Assembly (NCBI RefSeq): GCF_019739195.1
Contig: NZ_JAHHDS010000003.1
Coordinates: forward strand, 930,001 to 994,000
From: Microcella sp.
GTDB taxonomy: Bacteria > Actinomycetota > Actinomycetes > Actinomycetales > Microbacteriaceae
Direction of reading: 5' to 3'
Length of the DNA: 64,000 nucleotides
Under the pieces are notes generated by a model. It saw only the letters and a program-made list of their open reading frames with translations. It had not been told where the DNA came from and did no database searches. Shown one piece after another: positions 36,100-43,996 of the stretch. Each line of letters begins with the position of its first letter. Within the stretch, counting starts at the first letter, position 1. Made by a program: the position numbers and the translations under genes.

Positions 36100-36432
36100 G
36101 TGGCTGATATGCAGACGCACCTGACCTGCAACGTCGAGCAGTACTCGCAACGCATCAAGATGCGCGACGACGTCGACGCCCCTCGCGAGGTCGAGCACTT
36201 CGCGAATTTTTCGGCAATTAAGGATGCTCACGCAGCCGGTGCCGCCCTCGAGAAGCTCGGTTACGCGGCGACGGTCACCCGGCGCATGATCTTCCGCGGC
36301 ACGCTGCGTGTGACGAAGATGGCGACGGTCGACGTCGAGACGGCCGACCGCATGGTCGAAGAGGTCTTCGGCGTCGTGACGGCGCACCGCGGCGACTACG
36401 ACGGCTGGGGTGCCCCGGTCGTGCAGAGCTGA
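36100..36432 (+). CDS. RraB-like (RNase E inhibitor domain) protein
   Basis: 110 residues. A mixed alpha/beta layout with DDVDAPREVEHFANF near residue 24 and the ending HRGDYDGWGAPV resembles RraB, where the corresponding end is EYDGWG. RraB binds RNase E in gamma-proteobacteria and lowers its activity. Function in an actinobacterium is unproven; the fold alone is likely. GTG at 36100 is supported by TACCAT seven bases before it; an ATG at 36109 is an alternative. Confidence 0.7.
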   Translation: MADMQTHLTCNVEQYSQRIKMRDDVDAPREVEHFANFSAIKDAHAAGAALEKLGYAATVTRRMIFRGTLRVTKMATVDVETADRMVEEVFGVVTAHRGDYDGWGAPVVQS

Positions 36433-36449
36433 CCTTCAGGCCTCGGCTC

Positions 36450-36492
36450 CTTCCACAACTTCGGAAGGGGAACCACTCCGAAGTTGTGGAAG
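36450..36492. repeat. Inverted pair of the 17-base repeat element
   Basis: CTTCCACAACTTCGG (36450-36464) and CCGAAGTTGTGGAAG (36478-36492) pair perfectly over 15 bases with a 13-base loop, right after the RraB-like gene. They are the same element as the two copies near 16.4 kb. The hairpin could end transcription but lacks a U-run. The gap 36433-36564 holds nothing else. Confidence 0.8.
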
Positions 36493-36564
36493 CCTGTCAG
36501 CGGCTGGATGCTCATGGCGAACACTGAACCGTGTGGCGAGCTTCGCCGAAGGTCTGGAGACTCC

Positions 36565-37029
36565 GTGACTCGACTTCTGCCCCTCCCGATGCTGGGCACG
36601 AGCCTCGTCGCGCTGGCGGGATGCGGGTTCATCGCCCCCGTCGATGAGTCCGCACCTCGCGACGTTGTGCCGACCACCACTACTGCGGTCGAAGGGGCCA
36701 CTGCCCTGTGGGAACTGGCGCCGGGGCAGCGCATCGACGCAGACTCGACCACTGTCACGGCCTTGGTGACCCGACTGGGCTGCAACAGCGGGGTGACCGG
36801 CGACGTCAACACCCTTGGCGTAGCAGTGACAGCGGCTGAGATCGTCATCACCTTCACCGTGAGCCCTGTGCAGACCGGGGTAGCGAACTGCCCTGGCAAT
36901 GATCAGGTCGAACACCTCATCGAGTTGCCGGAACCGCTCGGAGACCGCCAGCTCATCGACGGCGCATGCACCGCGACCGAGGCTGCGGCCACGGTCTTCT
37001 GCGAGAGCGACGTGCGGTTCTTGCCATAG
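36565..37029 (+). CDS. Small secreted lipoprotein
   Basis: 154 residues from the GTG at 36565, which has GGAG five bases upstream. The N-terminus is a lipoprotein signal: basic TR, a hydrophobic core, and lipobox LAGC (Cys at about 20). A Thr-rich linker follows, then a beta-rich domain with four further cysteines that could make two disulfides outside the cell. Family and function unknown. The open frame starts earlier inside the repeat element, but that part has no signal. Confidence 0.75.
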   Translation: MTRLLPLPMLGTSLVALAGCGFIAPVDESAPRDVVPTTTTAVEGATALWELAPGQRIDADSTTVTALVTRLGCNSGVTGDVNTLGVAVTAAEIVITFTVSPVQTGVANCPGNDQVEHLIELPEPLGDRQLIDGACTATEAAATVFCESDVRFLP

Positions 37030-37051
37030 CTACTGAGAGGACGGCGACCGG

Positions 37052-38077
37052 TCAGCCGGCGAGCGACTCAACGTCGCCGACGCTCACCGACACTGCGGCG
37101 GCGAGGTCGAGGATTGAGGTCGGGCGTGCGGGCATCCAGGTCAGGCGCTTCTTCCATCGGCCTCGACCGAACCCGCCGACGAGCGCTCGCAGCACGGCCG
37201 TCTCGTCGAGCCCGGCCTCGGCGAGCGCCTCGAGCTCGGCCGGGTTCAGGCCGAGGGGCTGCTCGCCGTTGCCGAGGTCGCTGCCGTAGAGCAGCTCACC
37301 GCCCGCGCCACGGAAGGCGCGCACGTTGGCGATCGCGATGTCACGCTCGGGCGGCTCGTGAATCGCAAGAGTTGACACCCAACGCTGCCCTTGCCCAACG
37401 GCCTGGGCGATGAGCGACTCAGGCAGCACCTCGCTGAAAGGCGCGTGGGCGAGCAACTCGACTTTCGCCGCGATCGCACGAGCGGCCTGACCTGCGCCCT
37501 CGACGTGGGCGACAACCGGCAGCCCAGCGGCACGCGCCTCGGCGATGACCTCGGCGAGCAGTTCGTCGCTCCAGACCGGGCCCGCGTCAGCATGCAGCGC
37601 GATCTTGATACGGGATGCTCCTGCCGTCAGCTGCTCGGCCACCGCGAGTTCGGCGTCGTCGGCCGAGGCGATCTCGCGCACAGAGCGTGCGGGCGCCCAC
37701 GCCCGATCGCTGGGGTACCCGCCGGGCGCAGTGAGAAAGGCACCCGCGAACTCGAGTGCCGCGGCAAAGGGGTCGGGCTCGGCGAGCACGGCGAGCACGT
37801 CGGGGTCGCCGCCCAGATCGATCACTCGCGAAAGTCCGCCGGTGGCAAGCGGCTCAAGCACATCGGCCGGGTGCAGCTGCAGATGAACGTGGTGGTCGGT
37901 GAAGCCGGGCAGCAGAACGCCCGGCAGGTCGATCGCGCTCGTGTTCGCGTCCGCTGGCCCGACGTAGTGCAGCGTCGACCCGCCACGACGGAACACGCTC
38001 GGGCCCATCCACTCACCGCGCCAGGCGTCGGCGACGCGGAAGACGGCGGGCGGAGCATCCATGGCCTTCGGGGTCAC
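37052..38077 (-). CDS. Amidohydrolase-superfamily protein
   Basis: 341 residues. FTDHHVHLQLHP (about 59-70) carries the HxH metal site; HVEGAGQ and LLAHAPFSE supply further metal ligands, and LYGSDLGNGEQPLG the late Asp. The N-terminal beta segment is like imidazolonepropionase-type enzymes. It overlaps the tryptophan dioxygenase stop (GTGA), so they are co-translated. The substrate is unknown; hydrolysis of N-formylkynurenine would fit the context but is inference. Confidence 0.8.
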   Translation of the reverse strand: MTPKAMDAPPAVFRVADAWRGEWMGPSVFRRGGSTLHYVGPADANTSAIDLPGVLLPGFTDHHVHLQLHPADVLEPLATGGLSRVIDLGGDPDVLAVLAEPDPFAAALEFAGAFLTAPGGYPSDRAWAPARSVREIASADDAELAVAEQLTAGASRIKIALHADAGPVWSDELLAEVIAEARAAGLPVVAHVEGAGQAARAIAAKVELLAHAPFSEVLPESLIAQAVGQGQRWVSTLAIHEPPERDIAIANVRAFRGAGGELLYGSDLGNGEQPLGLNPAELEALAEAGLDETAVLRALVGGFGRGRWKKRLTWMPARPTSILDLAAAVSVSVGDVESLAG

Positions 38078-38955
38078 TGCTGACCAATCTCGGTGCGCAC
38101 CGCGTAGAGCTCGGGAAAGAACGTGAGGTCGAGCGCGCGCTGCAAGAAGTCGACGCCCGCCGAGCCGCCCGTGCCGCGCTTGAAGCCGATCGTGCGGCGC
38201 ACGGTGCGCAAGTGCCGAAACCGCCAGAGCTGAAAATTGTCTTCGAGGTCGACGAGCTCTTCACACGCCTCGTAGACGCGCCAGTTCGACTCGTCGGCGC
38301 CGTGCGCACCCTCGTAGATCTCGACGAAGACCGGAACGAGCTCGGACGTGAAGACGTGCGCCTTGGTCACGTCGCGCTCGAGCACGCTGTCAGGAATCGG
38401 GATGCCCTGCCGCGCCAGGTGCCGCAAGAACTCGTCGTACAGGCTCGGCTCGTGCAGTAGCTCGTCGAGCACGGCGTGCGCGGCAGGGTCGCTCTCGAAG
38501 ACCGCCAGCATGCCCGCGTGCTTGTTGCCGAGGATGAACTCGATCGCGCGGTACTGATGCGACTGGAAGCCCGAAGAGTTGGCGAGAAAGCCGCGGAACT
38601 CGGCGTACTCGGTGGGCGTGAGCGTCGCGAGCACGCTCCACTGCTGGATGAGCGCCTCTTGAATGTGCTTGATGCGCGCAACGCGTTTGAGGGCACCGCC
38701 GAGGTCGTCGTCGATGAGGCACTGCCGGGCGGCACGGGCCTCGTGCAGCAGCAGCTTCATCCAGAGCTCGCTGGTCTGGTGCTGGATGATGAACAGCATC
38801 TCGTCGTGATGCTCGGGCTCGCTGATCGGGCGCTGCAGTTGCAGCAGCTCATCGAGCGCGAGGTACGAGCCGTAGCTCATGCGGGTCGAGAAGTCGGTGA
38901 CGACTCCTTCGTCGATCGCGCGGGTGTTCTCGGGGCTCGACCCCTCGGCAGTCAT
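38074..38955 (-). CDS. kynA: Tryptophan 2,3-dioxygenase
   Basis: 293 residues with family signatures MSYGSYLALDELL, HHDEMLFIIQHQTSELWMKL (about 49-68) and NSSGFQSHQYR. His59 lies in the substrate pocket. The heme enzyme adds O2 to L-tryptophan and makes N-formylkynurenine, the first step of the kynurenine route. No kynureninase or usual formamidase is nearby. ATG with TAGGCT six bases upstream and no ribosome site: leaderless. A TetR gene lies 13 bases upstream on the same strand. Confidence 0.95.
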   Translation of the reverse strand: MTAEGSSPENTRAIDEGVVTDFSTRMSYGSYLALDELLQLQRPISEPEHHDEMLFIIQHQTSELWMKLLLHEARAARQCLIDDDLGGALKRVARIKHIQEALIQQWSVLATLTPTEYAEFRGFLANSSGFQSHQYRAIEFILGNKHAGMLAVFESDPAAHAVLDELLHEPSLYDEFLRHLARQGIPIPDSVLERDVTKAHVFTSELVPVFVEIYEGAHGADESNWRVYEACEELVDLEDNFQLWRFRHLRTVRRTIGFKRGTGGSAGVDFLQRALDLTFFPELYAVRTEIGQQ

Positions 38956-38961
38956 GCCGCG

Positions 38962-38967
38962 AGCCTA
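38962..38967 (-). promoter_or_regulatory. -10 box of leaderless kynA
   Basis: TAGGCT, six bases before the ATG at 38955, in the 13-base gap after the TetR gene. Confidence 0.5.
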
Positions 38968-38968
38968 G

Positions 38969-39550
38969 TCATGCCGGTGCGGTCGTACTCAGTGTGGCGA
39001 GCGCTGGGGTGACGGCCTCGCGAGGCAGGTGACCCGCCGTCACCAGCTGGGCGAGGCCGTGCACCGTCGACCAAAGCGCCGCGGCGTGGGCGGCCTGCCC
39101 CGCTTCGTCAGCCTGAGGCCAGAGCTCGGCGACGAGCTGGGCGAGGAGGGTGTGGTTCGCGTCGATGAGCTCGGCCATCGTCGAGCTAGGGTCACCGGGC
39201 ACACAGACCTCGGGGTCGTAGATGAGCGCGAAGGCGTGCGAGTGCTCGACCGCGTAATCGACGTAGGCGAGACCGACCGCGAGCAGTCGACCCCGGGCAT
39301 CGCCGCCGGCATCGGCGGCCTGCTGCTGCGCCTCGACGAGCTCGGCCATCGCTCGGGCGGCGAGCGACTTCAGCAGACTCGCCCGGTCACCGTAGTGGTG
39401 GTACGGCGCGTTGTGGCTGACACCCGCCTGTCTCGCGACCTCGCGCAGGCTCAGCTCGGCGGCGCTGTGCCTCTCGAGAAGCTCTCGAGCAGCGGTCTCG
39501 AGCGCCTCGGCGAGGTTGCCGTGATGGTACGGCGCCGCTGATCTTGACAT
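38969..39550 (-). CDS. TetR/AcrR-family regulator
   Basis: 193 residues. SLREVARQAGVSHNAPYHHY is the TetR helix-turn-helix, and the C-terminal part is a TetR_C-like helical ligand domain. The ATG at 39550 is chosen over one at 39595 because TACAAT lies seven bases upstream and the family N-terminus fits. It is divergent from the NADPH oxidoreductase gene; a 6-5-6 inverted repeat in the spacer is the likely operator. Confidence 0.88.
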   Translation of the reverse strand: MSRSAAPYHHGNLAEALETAARELLERHSAAELSLREVARQAGVSHNAPYHHYGDRASLLKSLAARAMAELVEAQQQAADAGGDARGRLLAVGLAYVDYAVEHSHAFALIYDPEVCVPGDPSSTMAELIDANHTLLAQLVAELWPQADEAGQAAHAAALWSTVHGLAQLVTAGHLPREAVTPALATLSTTAPA

Positions 39551-39557
39551 GCGCAAG

Positions 39558-39563
39558 ATTGTA
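39558..39563 (-). promoter_or_regulatory. -10 box of leaderless TetR gene
   Basis: TACAAT, seven bases before the ATG at 39550; a near-consensus hexamer. Confidence 0.55.
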
Positions 39564-39572
39564 CGCGATATT

Positions 39573-39599
39573 GACACTGTCCAGAATGTGGACACTGTC
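39573..39599. promoter_or_regulatory. Putative TetR operator with direct repeats
   Basis: TGTCCA-GAATG-TGGACA (39578-39594) is a perfect 6-5-6 palindrome, overlapping two copies of GACACTGTC (39573-39581 and 39591-39599) 18 bases apart. It lies between divergent TetR and oxidoreductase genes. Confidence 0.55.
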
Positions 39600-39629
39600 T
39601 AGATTGTCTCGCCGAAGTGGAGAACTCCC

Positions 39630-40220
39630 ATGACCGCCCTCGTCATCGACGGCCACCCCAACCCCGACTCGCTCACCGCGAGCCTCGCGCGACGCTATGC
39701 CGAAGCGCACGGCGACGCGACGGTGCTCGCCGTGCGCGACCTCGCGTTCGACCCGAACCTGCGCCTCGGCTATCAGGGAGAACAGCAGCCCGAGCCCGAC
39801 ATCGCCCGCGCCCAAGAGCTCATCGCGGCTGCCGACCACGTGGTCATCGCCGCCCCCGTCTGGTGGGGCTCGATTCCGGCGGTGCTCAAGGGATTCATCG
39901 ATCGCACCTTCCTGCCGGGCTGGGCGTTCCGGTATCGCAAGGGCGGCCTCGTGACAGGCCTGCTCGCCGGCCGCTCCGCTCGCGTCATCATCACGACCGA
40001 CTCGCCGATGTGGTACCTGCAACTGGTCGGCGACACGACCGTGCGCCACGTGCGCGGCCGGGTGCTGCGTTTCAGCGGTTTCGCGCGCGTGACGGCAACA
40101 CGCTTCGGGCCCGTGCGCGGCTCGAGCCCCGCTCAGCGCAGCGCGTGGCTCGAGAAGGTGGCGACGATCGCGGCGAGCGACGCCACCGCGGCGCAGAAGA
40201 AGCTAGCCCGACAGCGGTAG
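39630..40220 (+). CDS. NAD(P)H-dependent flavin oxidoreductase (flavodoxin-like fold)
   Basis: 196 residues. ALVIDGHPNPDSLTASLARR at the N-terminus and APVWWGSIPAVLKGFIDR with FLPGWAFRY are the FMN loops of the KefF/MdaB/quinone-reductase group. It probably reduces quinones or related electrophiles with NAD(P)H. GGAG precedes the ATG. Divergent TetR is the likely repressor. Its 3' end overlaps the opposing amidase gene by 18 bases. Confidence 0.87.
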   Translation: MTALVIDGHPNPDSLTASLARRYAEAHGDATVLAVRDLAFDPNLRLGYQGEQQPEPDIARAQELIAAADHVVIAAPVWWGSIPAVLKGFIDRTFLPGWAFRYRKGGLVTGLLAGRSARVIITTDSPMWYLQLVGDTTVRHVRGRVLRFSGFARVTATRFGPVRGSSPAQRSAWLEKVATIAASDATAAQKKLARQR

Positions 40221-41957
40221 CTCGGGCGTGAGCGGCGGCGGCACGCGTGTGCTGCCGAGTGCCGAGCCCGGTCGCTGCGCCGAGGCTTCGAACGCCGCAC
40301 CGAAGGCGAGCAGCCGCGCGTCATCCCAGCCGCGACCCGCGAACGTCAGACCGATGGGCATCGCGATGTCGTCGAGCATGCCCATCGGCACCTGCACGGT
40401 CGGAATACCGAGGTGCCGCCACACGAGGTTGCCGTTCGCAACCCAGGTGCCGTTGCGCCACGCGAGTTCGGCGCTCGCGGGGTTCACGTCAGCGTCGGCC
40501 GGGCCGATGTCGGCGACGGCGGGGAAGACGATCGCGTCGAGTGCCTCAGCCGCGAGCCAGTCATCCCAGTCGAGACGTCGGGTCGCGTCGAGGCCTCGCA
40601 CTCCCTCGGCGAGGTCAGGGATGCTCTCGAGCTCGGGCACGCCGGTCGCCCGCGCCCGATGCACGTAGTCCTCGAGCGGCACATCCTCGGGCGCGAAGCG
40701 GCTGAGGTGGTCGTCGTAGCGCCCGGGCAGCGAGCCGGGCGGGGTCGGAAAGATCAGGTCTGGGTCCACGTCGGCTAGCTCGTGCAGCGCGGGGTCGCCG
40801 TTTGCGCGCAAGAACTCACTCCACCCCCACATGCTCAGCTCGTAGAGCTCGTGGTCGGCGAAGTGAGGCGGAACCAGCCCGCGCGCGACCATCGAGCGAT
40901 CATCCGCCCGCCCCCTGCTCTCGTAGTTCGTCACGACCGGCAGGTCGACCTCAACGACGGTCACCCCGGCGGCTTCGAGATCAGCGCGCGCCTTCAGCCA
41001 CTGGGCGATGACCGAGGGCCGCGTCTCGATCGGGTCGTCGTTCGCGGTGTCGCCGATGTAGAGCTTTGGTACACCCAGGCGCGCACCGCGCAGGGCGGCC
41101 GGGTCGGCGAGGGCGGGGTACGACTCCGGCCGGAGCGCCGATGACGGTGGGATGCGTAGCCACGGCTGAACGCGCCAGAAGTCTCCCCGGGTCTGATGGT
41201 CGTCGGCTACGACCGCATCGAGCACGAGCAGCAGCTCGGCCATCGTGCGCGTGTAGGGCACGACGACGTCCATCGTCGGCACGAGTGACCAATTGCCGCG
41301 CACCGAGATGACGCCCCAGCTCGGCGTGTAGCAGCAGAGGCCGTTGTTGCTCGCTGGCCCGCGGCCGCTCGACCAGGTCTCTTCGGCGAGGGCGAACGCC
41401 GCAAGCGAGGCCGCGAGGCCAGCGCCCGACCCGTTCGACGAGCCCGAGCCGAACGGCGCCGCAAGATACGCAGGGTTGTAGGGGCTCTCGGCCCGGCCGT
41501 AGAGCCCGCGCTGCATGCCGCCGTTGGCCATGGGCGGCATGTTCGTCAGCCCCAGGCAGATCGCACCGGCCGCCCGCAGCCGCTCGACCGTGAAGGCGTC
41601 GTGCTGGGCGACGAGGTCAGCAAAGGCGGGTGAGCCGCTCGCGACCGTCAGCCCGCGCACCATGTAGCTGTCTTTCGCGATGTAGGGAATGCCGTCGAGC
41701 GGGCCGAGCGCGACTCCGGATGCTCGCCGCGCGTCGCTCGCCCGGGCTTCGTCGAGCGCCTCGGGGTTGTCGACAATCACGGCATTGAGGGCAGGCCGCG
41801 TGCCGTCACTCGACGGCTCGCGGTCATAGGCCGCGATGCGCTCGAGGTAGCCCTGCACGAGCTCGACGGCCGTGGTCTCGCCCGCGGCGAGCGCCGCGGC
41901 CAAGGTTGCGATGTCCGTCTCGACGAGAGGGATGTGTCGAGGTGCTCCTCTCGTCAC
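40203..41957 (-). CDS. Amidase (amidase signature family)
   Basis: 584 residues. The signature-family Ser-Ser-Lys triad is visible: Lys in IPYIAKDSY, and the Gly/Ser loop GSGSSNGSGAGLAASLAAFA with the catalytic serines. It hydrolyses an amide, substrate unknown. GTG at 41957 overlaps the agmatine deiminase stop (GTGA), so the two act in one pathway; a carbamoyl-amide product such as N-carbamoylputrescine would be a logical substrate, but that step is usually a nitrilase-family enzyme, so this is inference. Confidence 0.87.
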   Translation of the reverse strand: MTRGAPRHIPLVETDIATLAAALAAGETTAVELVQGYLERIAAYDREPSSDGTRPALNAVIVDNPEALDEARASDARRASGVALGPLDGIPYIAKDSYMVRGLTVASGSPAFADLVAQHDAFTVERLRAAGAICLGLTNMPPMANGGMQRGLYGRAESPYNPAYLAAPFGSGSSNGSGAGLAASLAAFALAEETWSSGRGPASNNGLCCYTPSWGVISVRGNWSLVPTMDVVVPYTRTMAELLLVLDAVVADDHQTRGDFWRVQPWLRIPPSSALRPESYPALADPAALRGARLGVPKLYIGDTANDDPIETRPSVIAQWLKARADLEAAGVTVVEVDLPVVTNYESRGRADDRSMVARGLVPPHFADHELYELSMWGWSEFLRANGDPALHELADVDPDLIFPTPPGSLPGRYDDHLSRFAPEDVPLEDYVHRARATGVPELESIPDLAEGVRGLDATRRLDWDDWLAAEALDAIVFPAVADIGPADADVNPASAELAWRNGTWVANGNLVWRHLGIPTVQVPMGMLDDIAMPIGLTFAGRGWDDARLLAFGAAFEASAQRPGSALGSTRVPPPLTPELPLSG

Positions 41958-43012
41958 GCGGCGCTCCCCGCGCCGCGCGCATCCGCGCCGCGAACTGAAG
42001 GCTGCTGCTGCGTGATGCAGTGGATACCGCCGCCGCGGGCGAGAATCTCGCGGGCGTCGACCGTCACGACCTCGCGGCCGGGGTACGCGGCGCCCAGCAG
42101 CTCGCGTGCGCGAGCATCCGCCACCGGGTCGTCGTAGCCACAGGCGATGACGCCGCCGTTGACGGTCAGGTGGTTGACGTAGTTCCAGTCGACGAAGCCC
42201 TCGTCGTCGGTCAGTTGCGCCGGCGCGGGCAGGTCGATGAGCGTCAGACTGCGGCCCGCCGCATCGGTCGCCTGCTCGAGCACCGCGCGCACCTCGCGCA
42301 TCACTGCGTGGTCGGGGTGCGACTCGGCGGGCTGCTCGTGCACGAGCACGGTGCCGGGCGCGGCAAAGGTCGCGATCATGTCGACGTGCCCGCGCGTGCC
42401 GAGCGGCTCGTAGTCGCGTGTGAGGCCGCGCGGCAGCCAGATCGTGTGCGTCGTGCCCAGAGTGCGAGCGAGCTCGGCCTCGACACGCTCTTTCGTGGCG
42501 TAGCGGTTGCGGCCCGGGTCGAGTTGCACCGTCTCGGTGACCATGACGGTGCCCTCGCCGTCGACGTGAATGGCACCACCCTCGTTCACGAGCAGACTCG
42601 GCACGCGAGTGACCGCCGCCTGCGCGAGAACGAACTCGGCGATGAGCGCGTCCCGCGCGAAGTCGCCGCCCTGGTCGCCCCAGGCGTTGAACACCCAGTC
42701 GATGCCCCCGAGCTCACCGGTCTCGTCGTCGATGACGAAGGTCGGGCCGATGTCGCGCATCCAGAAGTCGTCGAGCGGCGCCTCGACAATGTCGATCTCG
42801 GCGCTCAGCATGCGGCGCGCGCGGTCTCGCTCGCTCGGGTCGACGACCATCGTCACCGGCTCGAAGGGAAGAATGGCGTGGGCGACGGAGACCCAAGCCG
42901 CGTACGTCGCCTCTCGAGCCGCCGAGCTGTCTCCCATGACCTCCCCCTCACGAGGGAAGGCCATCCAGATGCGGTCGTGCGGAGCTGTCTCTGCGGGCAT
43001 GCGCCAAGTCAT
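41954..43012 (-). CDS. Agmatine deiminase-family protein (peptidyl-arginine deiminase-like)
   Basis: 352 residues of the PAD_porph/AguA family. The catalytic Cys332 lies in GGGIHCITQQQP, with WMRDIGP and TRGHVDMIATF supplying the Asp and His of the active site. AguA hydrolyses agmatine to N-carbamoylputrescine and ammonia. ATG with TAGGCT six bases upstream: leaderless. It is coupled to the amidase downstream; a PotABCD-type importer lies about 6 kb away. Confidence 0.88.
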   Translation of the reverse strand: MTWRMPAETAPHDRIWMAFPREGEVMGDSSAAREATYAAWVSVAHAILPFEPVTMVVDPSERDRARRMLSAEIDIVEAPLDDFWMRDIGPTFVIDDETGELGGIDWVFNAWGDQGGDFARDALIAEFVLAQAAVTRVPSLLVNEGGAIHVDGEGTVMVTETVQLDPGRNRYATKERVEAELARTLGTTHTIWLPRGLTRDYEPLGTRGHVDMIATFAAPGTVLVHEQPAESHPDHAVMREVRAVLEQATDAAGRSLTLIDLPAPAQLTDDEGFVDWNYVNHLTVNGGVIACGYDDPVADARARELLGAAYPGREVVTVDAREILARGGGIHCITQQQPSVRGADARGAGSAA

Positions 43013-43018
43013 GGTGGG

Positions 43019-43024
43019 AGCCTA
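43019..43024 (-). promoter_or_regulatory. -10 box of leaderless agmatine deiminase gene
   Basis: TAGGCT, six bases before the ATG at 43012. Confidence 0.5.
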
Positions 43025-43102
43025 GCGAGCGAGGTGGTATCGCGCCCTGGCATAATGACGAACTGCAGCGGCCCTCTTCGGGTCAGATGGCAAGGGGGAT
43101 AC

Positions 43103-43423
43103 ATGGGAACACTGACGTACGACTCGACGCTGTCAGCGGACTTCGACGACCGCACGCTCGCGCACCTGCAGATTGTGATGGGTGCGAAGCTGCGTCGCAA
43201 CGAGGCTTTCTACTTCAGCTGGAAAGATGATGCCTCGATCGGTAACGGTCGCAGTGTGATCTGGATGCACCCGACGATTCCGGTCGCCTTCAAGTTTTTC
43301 GGCAGCCGCCCTCCTGCCATCAACCGCGCATGGATCGACGAGCTCATGCTCTTGGCGAACACGCCCGCTGGTTTGCATTTGATTCCGGAACCCAGCGCTG
43401 ACGCCAACGGAGAGGAGTCATGA
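43103..43423 (+). CDS. DUF7882-family small protein
   Basis: 106 residues with the family pattern MGTLTYDSTLSADFDDRTLA, LRRNEAFYFSWKDD, and INRAWIDELMLLANTP. It is a compact alpha/beta protein abundant in Microbacteriaceae; older annotations call it 'ATP-dependent DNA ligase', without any ligase motif visible here. Function unknown. AAGGGGG ribosome site. It is coupled by ATGA overlap to the next small gene, and a homologous pair lies 1.1 kb downstream. Confidence 0.85.
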   Translation: MGTLTYDSTLSADFDDRTLAHLQIVMGAKLRRNEAFYFSWKDDASIGNGRSVIWMHPTIPVAFKFFGSRPPAINRAWIDELMLLANTPAGLHLIPEPSADANGEES

Positions 43424-43659
43424 TGCGCACGAACATCCACTACGGCGGTCAGGAATACATCGTTCCGAAGCACGCGAGCGACCTCAAGGTCGAGATCGAA
43501 GAGATTCTCGCCACGGGTTCAGCCGGATGGCTGCGGGTGAACCATGGCCGCGGCCAGCTGCAGGTGGCCGATCTGCTGATTCACCCCGGCGTCTCCATCG
43601 GGCTCATCGACACGAGCGACCCCGAGCACAGTGCAGGTCTCGACGACGACGACGACTGA
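43420..43659 (+). CDS. Small partner protein of DUF7882
   Basis: 79 residues. NIHYGGQEYIVPKHASDLKV, then VNHGRGQLQVADLLIHPGVS, and an acidic tail of five Asp. The pattern YxGG, then A-D-L-L-I-x-P, recurs at 44622-44882 and 59952-60293. GAGGAG precedes the ATG at 43420, which overlaps the DUF7882 stop; an ATG at 43423 is an alternative. Likely one two-gene module. Function unknown. Confidence 0.75.
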   Translation: MMRTNIHYGGQEYIVPKHASDLKVEIEEILATGSAGWLRVNHGRGQLQVADLLIHPGVSIGLIDTSDPEHSAGLDDDDD

Positions 43660-43675
43660 CCCGACAGCGCACACG

Positions 43676-43713
43676 ACGAGGGGCCGATGCCATGACTGGC
43701 ATCGGCCCCTCGT
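43676..43713. terminator. Strong bidirectional hairpin
   Basis: Perfect 16-bp arms, ACGAGGGGCCGATGCC and GGCATCGGCCCCTCGT, with a 6-base loop. It lies between the convergent partner gene and the GlsB-like gene and probably ends both. Confidence 0.85.
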
Positions 43714-43726
43714 GTTGCGTGGTGGA

Positions 43727-43996
43727 CTATGCCGCCGAACGCGAGCCCCGCGTGACGAGACCGTAGATCAGCAGCACGAGGATCGAGCCACCGATGGCCA
43801 GCAACCAGGTGCTGAGATCGAAGAAGCCCTCGATGCCGACGCCAAAGATCTGGCTGCCGATAAAGCCGCCGAGCAGTGCGCCGACCACGCCGAGCACGAG
43901 GGTGATGATCCAGCCGCCGCCCTGACGACCCGGCAGAATCGCCTTCGCGATCGCTCCGGCAATCAGTCCGAGAATGATCCATCCAATGATGCCCAT
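43727..43996 (-). CDS. GlsB/YeaQ/YmgE-family stress membrane protein
   Basis: 89 residues with three hydrophobic helices; IGWIILGLIAGAIAKAILPG and GVVGALLGGFIGS are the family repeat. Related to the transglycosylase-associated family of general-stress proteins. A GGGAGG ribosome site is seen. It stands alone, convergent to the DUF7882 module. The spacer 43997-44202 has a CCCCC-GAAT-GGGGG hairpin but no gene. Confidence 0.9.
   Translation of the reverse strand: MGIIGWIILGLIAGAIAKAILPGRQGGGWIITLVLGVVGALLGGFIGSQIFGVGIEGFFDLSTWLLAIGGSILVLLIYGLVTRGSRSAA

Noticed and set aside
43641-43659. Simple GAC repeat
   Set aside because: It encodes the acidic tail (five Asp) of the partner protein; too short for a repeat element.
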